Below are positions 43,884-51,067 of a stretch of DNA of 58,090 nt, piece by piece. Numbering within the stretch: position 1 is the stretch's first letter; each line of letters starts with the position of its first letter. The position numbers and the translations under genes were made by a program. The DNA comes from an uncultured Prevotellaceae bacterium (GTDB lineage Bacteria; Bacteroidota; Bacteroidia; Bacteroidales; Bacteroidaceae), in assembly GCA_902800185.1 (NCBI GenBank), contig CADCDK010000014.1:1-58090 (forward strand), written 5' to 3'. The notes under the pieces were generated by a model. That model was given only the letters and a program-made list of their open reading frames with translations, had not been told where the DNA came from and made no database searches.

Positions 43884-45659
43884 ATGAAAGACTTTCTGAA
43901 ATACGTGTTTGCCACCGTCGTTGGTATCATCGTCTTTACCATCGTGGCAGGAATACTGGGAATGATGAGCCTCGTCGGAATGATTGCATCAGGCGAAGCT
44001 ACCCAAGACGTGGATGAGAACTCCGTACTTGTACTGAATCTCTCTGGCACCATGGAGGAGCAGGCGGAAGATAATATTTTCGCACAGTACAGCGGAAGCA
44101 TTGCCAATACAATGGGACTGCAAGAGACATTGGCAGCCATCCAGAAGGCAAAGGACAACGAGCATGTCAAGGGTATCTACATAGAGGCTGGCATGTTCTC
44201 TGCCGATTTTGCACAGATTCAAGAGCTGCGTGACGCATTGCTCGACTTCAAGAAGAGCGGCAAGTGGATTATTGCCTATGGTGATATTTATACACAAGGC
44301 ACTTACTATCTGTCATCCGCAGCGGATAAGGTGTACTTGAACCCGCAAGGCGAAATTGACTGGCACGGCATCGGTGCACAGCCCATGTTCGTGAAGGACT
44401 TGCTCAACAAATTCGGCGTGAAGTTCCAGGTCGTGAAGGTGGGTAAGTACAAGAGTGCTACAGAGATGTTCACCGAGGAGAAGATGAGCGACTTCAACCG
44501 CCATCAGACAGAGGTTTACATCAACGGATTGTGGAATAACATCTGTCAGGCTGTTTCCGAGAGCCGCAAAGTTAGTGTCGCCCAGCTGAACGCTTATGCC
44601 GACAGTCTCATCACCTTCGCCAACCAACAGGATCTCATCAAGATGAAGATGGTGGATGGTCTGCTCTACCACGACCAGATCAAAGCTGAGGTGAAGAAGC
44701 TCATGAAACTGGAAGAAGACAAGGATATCAATCAGGTGAGCATTGCCGACATGCAGAACGTCAAAGAGGAGCTGGATGGCAAGGAGATTGCCGTCTATTA
44801 TGCTTACGGAGATATTGTGGACAGTGAAGATACTGGACTCATGTCAGGCGGTGGGCATCAGATTGTGTCGGGCAAGACCTGTAAGGATTTAGAGAAACTG
44901 ATGGACGACGACGATGTGAAAGCCGTGGTTATCCGCGTGAACTCTCCTGGTGGCAGCGCCTTTGCCTCTGAACAGCTGTGGCGCCAGATTACCCTGCTGA
45001 AAGCCAAGAAGCCCGTTGTCGTCTCCATGGGCGGCTATGCTGCTTCGGGCGGTTACTATATGAGCTGTAACGCCAACTGGATTGTTGCCGAACCCACTAC
45101 CCTCACAGGTAGCATTGGTATCTATGGCATGATTCCCGACTTCAGCCAGTTAGTCACACAGAAGCTGGGTGTGAAGTTCGACGAAGTGAAGACCAACAAG
45201 CACTCAACCTTTGGAACAATTGCACGTCCTATGAACGCAGAAGAGATAGCTTTCCTGCAAAAACACATCAATCGTGGATACACCCTGTTCCGCAAGCGTG
45301 TTGCCGATGGTCGTAAGCTCACGGTTGAACAGGTGGAAGAGATTGCACAAGGACACGTGTTCCTGGGACAAGATGCCATCAAGCTGAAGCTGGTGGACCA
45401 ACTGGGCGGACTCGACGTGGCCATTGCCAAGGCTGCCAAGTTGGCAAAGCTCGACGAATACCACACCCAGAACTATCCCGCACAGCGTGACTTTGTGGAG
45501 CAACTCCTGGAGAAAGCAGAGAAACAAAGTGATACTTATCTTGACGAGCGCATGCGCGCAACATTGGGTGAGTATTACGAACCTTTCATACTCATCAAGA
45601 CTATTAATCAGCAGTCGGCTATTCAGGCAAGAATGCCGTTCTGGATGAATGTGAGATGA
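43884..45659 (+). CDS. sppA: Signal peptide peptidase SppA, 67 kDa type
   Basis: A 591-residue membrane-bound serine protease that degrades cleaved signal peptides. It has one N-terminal membrane helix (about 9-34) and two tandem SppA domains. The catalytic Lys is about 190 in VGKYKSATEMF of the first domain, and the nucleophile Ser388 lies in GGYAASGGYYMS of the second, so the dyad is complete. The stop codon TGA falls within the first copy of a heptanucleotide repeat array that runs to the start of lpxK. Confidence 0.93.
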   Translation: MKDFLKYVFATVVGIIVFTIVAGILGMMSLVGMIASGEATQDVDENSVLVLNLSGTMEEQAEDNIFAQYSGSIANTMGLQETLAAIQKAKDNEHVKGIYIEAGMFSADFAQIQELRDALLDFKKSGKWIIAYGDIYTQGTYYLSSAADKVYLNPQGEIDWHGIGAQPMFVKDLLNKFGVKFQVVKVGKYKSATEMFTEEKMSDFNRHQTEVYINGLWNNICQAVSESRKVSVAQLNAYADSLITFANQQDLIKMKMVDGLLYHDQIKAEVKKLMKLEEDKDINQVSIADMQNVKEELDGKEIAVYYAYGDIVDSEDTGLMSGGGHQIVSGKTCKDLEKLMDDDDVKAVVIRVNSPGGSAFASEQLWRQITLLKAKKPVVVSMGGYAASGGYYMSCNANWIVAEPTTLTGSIGIYGMIPDFSQLVTQKLGVKFDEVKTNKHSTFGTIARPMNAEEIAFLQKHINRGYTLFRKRVADGRKLTVEQVEEIAQGHVFLGQDAIKLKLVDQLGGLDVAIAKAAKLAKLDEYHTQNYPAQRDFVEQLLEKAEKQSDTYLDERMRATLGEYYEPFILIKTINQQSAIQARMPFWMNVR

Positions 45660-45736
45660 GAGATGAGAGTTGAGAGATGAGAGTTGAGAGATGAGAGTTG
45701 AGAGATGAGAGATGAGAGATGAGAGTTGAGAGATGA
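45653..45736. repeat. Heptanucleotide tandem repeat, 12 copies of GAG(A/T)TGA
   Basis: Twelve uninterrupted 7-bp units, eight GAGATGA and four GAGTTGA, fill the sppA-lpxK junction. The array contains the sppA stop codon and the lpxK start codon (45733). Because 7 is not a multiple of 3, changes in copy number shift frames, and several units supply an ATG next to a TGA. Confidence 0.93.
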
Positions 45737-46905
45737 GAACAGAAGGAGATTTCATCAAAACAAACGAATGGCTGCAACCTTTTAGTTGGATTTACGGACT
45801 AGGAGTGATGCTGAGAAACGAGCTTTTTGAGATGGGTTTACTCAAGAGCCAATCGTTTGGCATTCCTGTCATCTCCGTGGGGAACATCACCGTTGGAGGA
45901 TCTGGAAAGACCCCTCATGTGGAATACTTGATTCGGTTGTTACAAGATAAAATTAAGGTGGCGGTACTGTCAAGAGGATACAAGCGCAAGAGCAAAGGCT
46001 ATCAGTTGGCAAACAAGACTTCCACTTTAACAGACATTGGCGACGAACCGTTCCAGATGCAACAAAAGTTTCCAAACATCTATGTTGCCGTTGACAAAAA
46101 CAGATGCCGTGGCATTACACGACTGACCACTGACAGCGAAACAAAAGACGTGGATGTCATTCTACTTGACGATGCCTATCAGCATCGTTATGTCAAGCCT
46201 GGCATCAATATATTACTCGTTGATTACCACAGACTTATCATCTATGATAAAATATTACCCGTAGGTCGGCTACGTGAGCCTGTCAGCGGGAAGTCGCGTG
46301 CCGACATGGTCATCATCACGAAGTGTCCAAAAGACTTGAAACCGATGGAGTTCAGGGTACTCACAAAAGCACTCGACCTCTATCCCTATCAGGATCTTTT
46401 CTTCACAACGCTCGAATACGGAAGTCTTCAACCTGTCTTCGGCCAAGGAAAAGAGAGACCGCTCAGTAGCATACAGAAAACTGAGAACGTGCTCATGGTT
46501 ACTGGCATCGCTTCGCCACAACAAATGATTGTTGACCTGACGCCGTTGACCCATCACCTTACCACACTAACTTTCCCTGATCATCATTATTTCTCGAACA
46601 AGGACATTGAGCGAATCAATACGACATTCAAAGAATTACCTGAACCAAAACTGATTATTACAACGGAAAAGGACGCAGGGAGACTAAAGGCTGTAACAGG
46701 ATTCTCTGACGAAGTGAAAGAGGCCATCTACATGTTGCCTATCCACATCAAATTCATGCACAGACAAGAAGAAACGTTTAATACTAAAATTCTAAGCTAT
46801 GTACAAAAAAATTCAAGAAACAGCATCCTGGTTAAAAGAAAGGATGACAACAACCCCCAAGACAGCAATCATCCTGGGGAGCGGTCTCGGAGAATTAGCT
46901 TCTGA
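45733..46905 (+). CDS. lpxK: Tetraacyldisaccharide 4'-kinase LpxK
   Basis: Phosphorylates the 4' position of the lipid A precursor at the inner membrane. The P-loop is GNITVGGSGKTPHVEYL, followed by LSRGYKRKSKGY, GDEP, DDAYQHRYV and PVGRLREP, all LpxK signatures. The start codon is the ATG of the last unit of the heptanucleotide array. At 390 residues the C-terminus runs past the usual end: the last 35 codons overlap pnp in another frame and are Lys/Arg/Asn-rich without clear structure. Expression may depend on repeat copy number or on coupling with sppA. Confidence 0.92.
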   Translation: MRTEGDFIKTNEWLQPFSWIYGLGVMLRNELFEMGLLKSQSFGIPVISVGNITVGGSGKTPHVEYLIRLLQDKIKVAVLSRGYKRKSKGYQLANKTSTLTDIGDEPFQMQQKFPNIYVAVDKNRCRGITRLTTDSETKDVDVILLDDAYQHRYVKPGINILLVDYHRLIIYDKILPVGRLREPVSGKSRADMVIITKCPKDLKPMEFRVLTKALDLYPYQDLFFTTLEYGSLQPVFGQGKERPLSSIQKTENVLMVTGIASPQQMIVDLTPLTHHLTTLTFPDHHYFSNKDIERINTTFKELPEPKLIITTEKDAGRLKAVTGFSDEVKEAIYMLPIHIKFMHRQEETFNTKILSYVQKNSRNSILVKRKDDNNPQDSNHPGERSRRISF

Positions 46906-47611
46906 GATACAAGACACATACGAGTTCCCTTATGCAGAGATACCCAACTTTCCAATCTCTACAGTTGAGGGACACAGTGGAAAACTGATCTTCGGCAAGC
47001 TCGGAGGAAAAGACATCATGGCCATGCAAGGACGTTTCCATTACTATGAAGGCTATGACATGAAGGAGGTTACATTCCCCATTCGCGTCATGTACGAGCT
47101 GGGCATCAAGACCCTTTTCGTAAGTAATGCCGCAGGAGGCATGAACCCCGCCTTTAAGATTGGAGACCTGATGGTGATTACCGACCACATCAACCTCTTC
47201 CCCGAGCATCCGCTTCGTGGAAAGAACTTCCCCACGGGCCCGCGTTTCCCCGACATGCATGAGCCTTACGACCATAACCTGATCAATCTGGCAACCAAGA
47301 TTGCCAAGGAAAAGAAAATCCGTCTGGTCTATGGTGTCTATGTGGGAGTGCAAGGACCAACCTTTGAGACCCCCGCTGAGTATAAGATGTATCGTGCTTT
47401 AGGCGGTGATACTGTCGGCATGTCAACGGTACCAGAAGTCATCGTTGCCCACCACTGTGGCATCAAGACCTTCGGAATCAGCGTTGTCACCGACCTTGGC
47501 GGCTTCGACAGCCCCGTAGAAGTAAGCCATGAGGAAGTACAAGAGGCTGCCGACAAGGCACAGCCCATCATGACAGAACTCATGCGCGAAATGATAAAAA
47601 GAGCAGAATAA
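46799..47611 (+). CDS. Purine nucleoside phosphorylase, trimeric class
   Basis: A 270-residue enzyme that splits inosine or guanosine with phosphate for purine salvage. Signatures are ILGSGLGELA, VEGHSGKL, GRFHYYEGYD, SNAAGGMNP, GPTFETPAEYKM, and the Asn/Asp substrate-site region VTDLGGFDS, close to the human-type class I enzymes (Met in GMSTVPEV). It begins 107 nt inside the end of lpxK in a different frame and ends one base before the thiL start. Confidence 0.94.
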   Translation: MYKKIQETASWLKERMTTTPKTAIILGSGLGELASEIQDTYEFPYAEIPNFPISTVEGHSGKLIFGKLGGKDIMAMQGRFHYYEGYDMKEVTFPIRVMYELGIKTLFVSNAAGGMNPAFKIGDLMVITDHINLFPEHPLRGKNFPTGPRFPDMHEPYDHNLINLATKIAKEKKIRLVYGVYVGVQGPTFETPAEYKMYRALGGDTVGMSTVPEVIVAHHCGIKTFGISVVTDLGGFDSPVEVSHEEVQEAADKAQPIMTELMREMIKRAE

Positions 47612-48715
47612 ATGGAAATAGCGAAACTTGGTGAATTTGGTTTAATCGAACATCTCACAAAAGACATTAAGCCACAGAATCCATCGACAAAGCACGGCGT
47701 AGGAGATGACTGCGCCGTGCTCTCATATCCAGAAACCGAAGTGCTTGTCACTTCCGATATGTTGATGGAGGGAGTCCACTTCGACCTCACCTACATCACC
47801 CTGAAACACCTTGGGTATAAGTCGGCAATGGTGAATATCAGTGACATCTTCGCCATGAACGGGACACCGCGCCAAATGGTTGTCAGCATCGCCCTAAGCA
47901 AACGGTTCTCCGTGGAAGACATGGAAAGTTTCTATGAAGGTCTGAGAGCAGCCTGCAACAAATGGAACGTTGACATTGTAGGAGGCGACACAACATCTTC
48001 CTACACAGGGTTAGCTATCTCTATCACCTGCATCGGCGATGCACCAAAAGAGGAGATTGTATATCGAAACGGAGCCAAGGATACCGACCTCATTTGTGTC
48101 ACAGGCGACTTAGGTGCAGCCTACATGGGACTACAACTGTTGGAACGTGAAAAGGCAGTCTTCTATGGGCAGCTGGACGACTTGCAGAAGAAAATTGCCC
48201 AAGCAAAAAAAGATGGAGATGACAAGAAGGTTGCCGTTCTCAACTCCCAGCTATCGACTTTAAACAACTTCCAGCCCGACTTTGCCGGCAAAGAGTATCT
48301 GCTGCAACGCCAGCTTCAGCCCGAAGCTCGAGGTGACATCAAACAGAAACTACAGGAAGCAGGCATACATCCTACCTCCATGATAGATATTAGCGATGGT
48401 CTTTCCAGTGAGCTACTCCACATCTGCAAACAAAGCAATACAGGATGTCGTATCTATGAGAAGAACCTCCCTATCGACTACCAAACGGCTGTCATGGCAG
48501 AGGAACTGAATATGAATGTGACCACATGTGCGCTCAATGGAGGAGAAGATTACGAACTGCTCTTTACTGTTCCCATTGGCGACCATGAAAAGATTGAACA
48601 GTTGGAAGGCGTGAAACTCATCGGGCACATCACCCGCGCAGAACTTGGCACTTGCCTCATTTCCCGAGACGGACAAGAATTTGAGCTCAAGGCACAAGGA
48701 TGGAATCCGCTTTAG
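47612..48715 (+). CDS. thiL: Thiamine-phosphate kinase ThiL
   Basis: Phosphorylates thiamine phosphate to the active cofactor thiamine diphosphate. It has GVGDDCAVL (metal-site Asp pair), TSDMLMEGVHF, VNISDIFAMNG, VGGDTTSS, the second-half ISDGLSSEL and NGGEDYELLF. It starts directly after the pnp stop codon. A Lys/Gln/Asp-rich segment at about 185-221, ending NSQLSTLNN, looks like an insertion relative to the family (367 residues in total). A strong hairpin terminator follows at 48767. Confidence 0.94.
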   Translation: MEIAKLGEFGLIEHLTKDIKPQNPSTKHGVGDDCAVLSYPETEVLVTSDMLMEGVHFDLTYITLKHLGYKSAMVNISDIFAMNGTPRQMVVSIALSKRFSVEDMESFYEGLRAACNKWNVDIVGGDTTSSYTGLAISITCIGDAPKEEIVYRNGAKDTDLICVTGDLGAAYMGLQLLEREKAVFYGQLDDLQKKIAQAKKDGDDKKVAVLNSQLSTLNNFQPDFAGKEYLLQRQLQPEARGDIKQKLQEAGIHPTSMIDISDGLSSELLHICKQSNTGCRIYEKNLPIDYQTAVMAEELNMNVTTCALNGGEDYELLFTVPIGDHEKIEQLEGVKLIGHITRAELGTCLISRDGQEFELKAQGWNPL

Positions 48716-48766
48716 TACATGCGTCATTCTGCTCAAAAAGAACACATTTTTAAAATGAAAAGCAAA

Positions 48767-48801
48767 AATAATCCGCCAATTTTTTGGTGGATTATTTTTT
48801 T
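48767..48801 (+). terminator. Terminator of thiL
   Basis: A 13-bp stem (48767-48779 with 48784-48796, one G-U pair), 4-nt loop and a T-run. The G-U pair on plus-strand RNA agrees with plus-strand direction. Confidence 0.9.
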
Positions 48802-48813
48802 GTTGTACCTTTG
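48783..48813 (+). promoter_or_regulatory. Promoter of tRNA-Phe embedded in the thiL terminator
   Basis: TTTG (48783-48786), 19-nt spacer, TACCTTTG (48806-48813). The -33 TTTG lies in the loop and right arm of the thiL terminator hairpin. Predicted start is about 35 nt before the mature tRNA. Confidence 0.78.
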
Positions 48814-48853
48814 CAAGCGCAATCGATGGATTGCCAAAGAAAACGAAAGAAAT

Positions 48854-48926
48854 GGTGCCTTAGCTCAGTTGGTAGAGCATCGGACTGAAAATCCGTGTGT
48901 CCCCGGTTCGATTCCTGGAGGTACCA
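48854..48926 (+). tRNA. tRNA-Phe (anticodon GAA)
   Basis: A 73-nt cloverleaf: acceptor stem GGTGCCT / AGGTACC (one G-T pair), D-arm TAGCTCAGTTGGTAGAGCA, anticodon loop CTGAAAA with GAA, and T-loop TTCGATT. The T-stem contains one C-T mismatch in its middle pair. The 3' CCA is not encoded. Confidence 0.95.
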
Positions 48927-48942
48927 CTCCTCCTTTCATCAG

Positions 48943-48981
48943 CCCCGTGATTGGTTAACGCCATAGCGGGGTTTTCTTTTT
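48943..48981 (+). terminator. Terminator of tRNA-Phe
   Basis: CCCCG / CGGGG stem (48943-48947 with 48967-48971) with a 19-nt loop and the T-rich run TTTTCTTTTTC, ending at the stop codon of the convergent DUF721 gene. Confidence 0.75.
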
Positions 48982-49272
48982 CTAATATAACCTGACATCA
49001 GTAACAATCATTGCACCGACCTGCTCATTGAGCCGCTTCACCAATTGCGAGCGCATCATTGAGAGGTCTTGACGAAGAGCGCTGTTTGTAATTTTCACGA
49101 ACAGCGTCTGGTTCTTGATGAACTTCTCCCCCGTGTATCGTGCCACGACTTTTCCCGTCACCGTTTCCCAAGAATCGATGAGTCGCCGTTGCTGCAAGGG
49201 CGTTTCCAACCCCTCCTCGCGCAACACCTGATTGAGCAGTTCCTCTATTCCCTTTACTTTGCGTTTAAACAT
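48982..49272 (-). CDS. DUF721 protein, DciA-like
   Basis: A 96-residue protein, MFKRKVKGIEELLNQVLREE, with the pattern RLIDSWETVTGKVVARYTG and a strand-rich core (TLFVKITNSALRQDL) typical of DUF721. DciA-type members help load the replicative DNA helicase. The open frame runs 66 codons further upstream into recF, but the ATG at 49272 lies 13 nt after the recF stop codon and gives the family length. Location next to recF fits a DNA-replication role. Confidence 0.82.
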   Translation of the reverse strand: MFKRKVKGIEELLNQVLREEGLETPLQQRRLIDSWETVTGKVVARYTGEKFIKNQTLFVKITNSALRQDLSMMRSQLVKRLNEQVGAMIVTDVRLY

Positions 49273-49285
49273 GATGCATGATCCA

Positions 49286-50401
49286 TTATGCATGATCCAC
49301 CTCCCCCTGCTCCACACGAAAGAGACGGTAGTCAAGAGCTGAATGCCGAAGGATGCGGTCAAGGTGGTCGCGGTTGGTATCAGTAATGAAAATCTGTCCA
49401 TAGTCATCGCCAGACACCAGGCGGATGATCTGCTCCACCCTACTGGCATCGAGCTTGTCGAAGATATCATCCAGCAGCAGAATCGGTGTCGTGGTGCTCA
49501 CCGTACGACGCAGGAACTCAAACTGTGCCAGCTTCAGGGCCAAGACAAAAGTCTTGTTCTGTCCCTGACTTCCCTCACGTTTCATCTGATAGCCACCAAG
49601 CTGCATCTCCAAGTCATCCCGATGGATGCCATGCAGCGAATAGCCCACGGCACGGTCTTTCACCCGGTCGCGGCGGATGACGTCGTAGAGCGGACCGCGC
49701 TGACAGTGCGACACATAGCGGAGTGACACCTCCTCATCCGCCTGACCACCTGATATAAAACGATAAATCCTCTGAAAAGAAGGGATCAGCTGCTCGATAA
49801 GGGCAGCGCGCGCATGATACACGGCTTCGCCATGCCTTCCCATTTCCAGCTCAAGGATATCAAGCAACTGGGGGTCGGGCTCCTCTTCCTGCTTCAACAG
49901 GACGTTACGCTGTTGCAACGCGCGGTTATAGGAGGCAAGGCTCTCAATATACGACTTGTCATACTGCGCAATCACCACGTCCATCAAGCGGCGGCGCTCT
50001 TCGCTTCCCCCTTCAATCAGCAACGTGTCCGAGGGAGAGACCGAGACCAATGGAATCAGCCCGATGTGCTCCGAGAGCCGTTTGTATTCCTTTTTATTGC
50101 GTTTGAAGTGCTTCTTGGTTCCGCGCTTCATGCCGCAGTAGATGTTCAAGGAGTCCGCGGAGTCCGCGGCATCCACGGAGTAGTCCCCTTCCAGCATGAA
50201 GAAATCCTGATCGTGCATGATGACCTGCGAGTCAATGGGATTGAACGCACTACGGCAGAACGACAGATAATACACGGCATCGAGGAAGTTCGTCTTTCCC
50301 TGCCCGTTGTTTCCAATCAGACAATTCAGCCGTGGCGACAACTCCATCGTTGCCTCACGGATATTCCTATAATTAATGATGGACAGCTTCTTCAGTATCA
50401 T
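49286..50401 (-). CDS. recF: DNA replication/repair protein RecF
   Basis: A 371-residue SMC-like ATPase that loads RecA at gaps. It begins MILKKLSIINYRNI, with Walker A in IGNNGQGKTNFLDAVYYL and the signature region in the C-terminal half (SQGQNKTFVLALKLAQFE), then Walker B (TPILLLDDIFDKLD). The frame opens at a TTG at 50416; the ATG at 50401 is the natural start. It begins 18 nt after the stop of a small exported protein gene and precedes the DUF721 gene. Confidence 0.96.
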   Translation of the reverse strand: MILKKLSIINYRNIREATMELSPRLNCLIGNNGQGKTNFLDAVYYLSFCRSAFNPIDSQVIMHDQDFFMLEGDYSVDAADSADSLNIYCGMKRGTKKHFKRNKKEYKRLSEHIGLIPLVSVSPSDTLLIEGGSEERRRLMDVVIAQYDKSYIESLASYNRALQQRNVLLKQEEEPDPQLLDILELEMGRHGEAVYHARAALIEQLIPSFQRIYRFISGGQADEEVSLRYVSHCQRGPLYDVIRRDRVKDRAVGYSLHGIHRDDLEMQLGGYQMKREGSQGQNKTFVLALKLAQFEFLRRTVSTTTPILLLDDIFDKLDASRVEQIIRLVSGDDYGQIFITDTNRDHLDRILRHSALDYRLFRVEQGEVDHA

Positions 50402-50419
50402 ATATGCCCCCTGCAAAAA

Positions 50420-51004
50420 CTATCTCATGATTTTCTTAAAGATGTCAAGGTAGCAGCCGCCGTAGTGAGAATACTGTTTCTTGGTTTCTTCGTCCTCGTC
50501 ATACTGTCGCCAATAAGTCCTGCCACTGTGACAATGGAAGAAGAAACGTCCCGTGAATATCTCGTCACCCTTTTTCTCTCCACCGTAAGAACCCTTGTCC
50601 TCGTCAAAGTTGCATTTGATAGTGCCATCGAAGACCAGCTTGTTCTCGTTGATGATTTCAATATAGCCATCCATGACAACATAGTCTTTCTTGTTTTGCT
50701 TTGTCGAGCGTTGTGTGCCCTTACAGCGCAACCGTCCGTCCGCCTGCTTGGTAATGGTCAGTGTGGAATAGCCGCGTCCACTCTCATCCATTACGAGCCA
50801 CCACTCGCCAAACAGGTGCTTACCCACAACTTTCTTTTCAAGCGGAGTCAGCGCGACGGTGGGCTTAGCAGGTGCAGCGGGCTTTGTGTTTGTACTTGTG
50901 GGTCGTTTGATTTGTCCTCCCGCCTTTTGCGCAAGGAGCTGGGTGGGCATCAGCAACGCCATGCCCAACAGGAAGATACCTATACAAAATTGTTTCATCT
51001 TCAT
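50420..51004 (-). CDS. Exported protein with AGGxxKRP N-terminus, unknown function
   Basis: A 194-residue protein. A signal peptide ends near LLAQ, followed by KAGGQIKRP and a Thr/Pro/Lys/Ala linker, then a globular region with FGEWWLVMDESGRGYSTLTI, several beta strands and a C-terminal CYLDIFKK. No known domain is recognised. The N-terminal pattern is shared with the SUMF-like protein at 56661-57557 at the other end of the island. It has its own -7 element (51047-51054) and lies 63 nt downstream of the Ser/Thr kinase on the same strand. Confidence 0.75.
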   Translation of the reverse strand: MKMKQFCIGIFLLGMALLMPTQLLAQKAGGQIKRPTSTNTKPAAPAKPTVALTPLEKKVVGKHLFGEWWLVMDESGRGYSTLTITKQADGRLRCKGTQRSTKQNKKDYVVMDGYIEIINENKLVFDGTIKCNFDEDKGSYGGEKKGDEIFTGRFFFHCHSGRTYWRQYDEDEETKKQYSHYGGCYLDIFKKIMR

Positions 51005-51046
51005 TTTATCCTATTCCTATTAAATGATTATTCAAAATGATGCTGA

Positions 51047-51054
51047 CAAAAATA
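51047..51054 (-). promoter_or_regulatory. -7 promoter element of the exported AGGxxKRP protein
   Basis: TATTTTTG on the minus strand fits TAnnTTTG and lies 43 nt before the start codon, between the kinase gene and this gene. Its -33 region shows no clear TTTG. Confidence 0.45.
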
Positions 51055-51067
51055 CAGGAAGGGGTTA

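Noticed and set aside
45653-45736. Repeat array considered as a CRISPR
   Set aside because: Units are 7 bp and directly adjacent with no spacers; there are no cas genes. It is a simple tandem repeat.
48719-48958. Plus-strand open frame of 79 codons covering the tRNA-Phe
   Set aside because: It runs through the terminator, the promoter and the whole tRNA, so it is not a gene.
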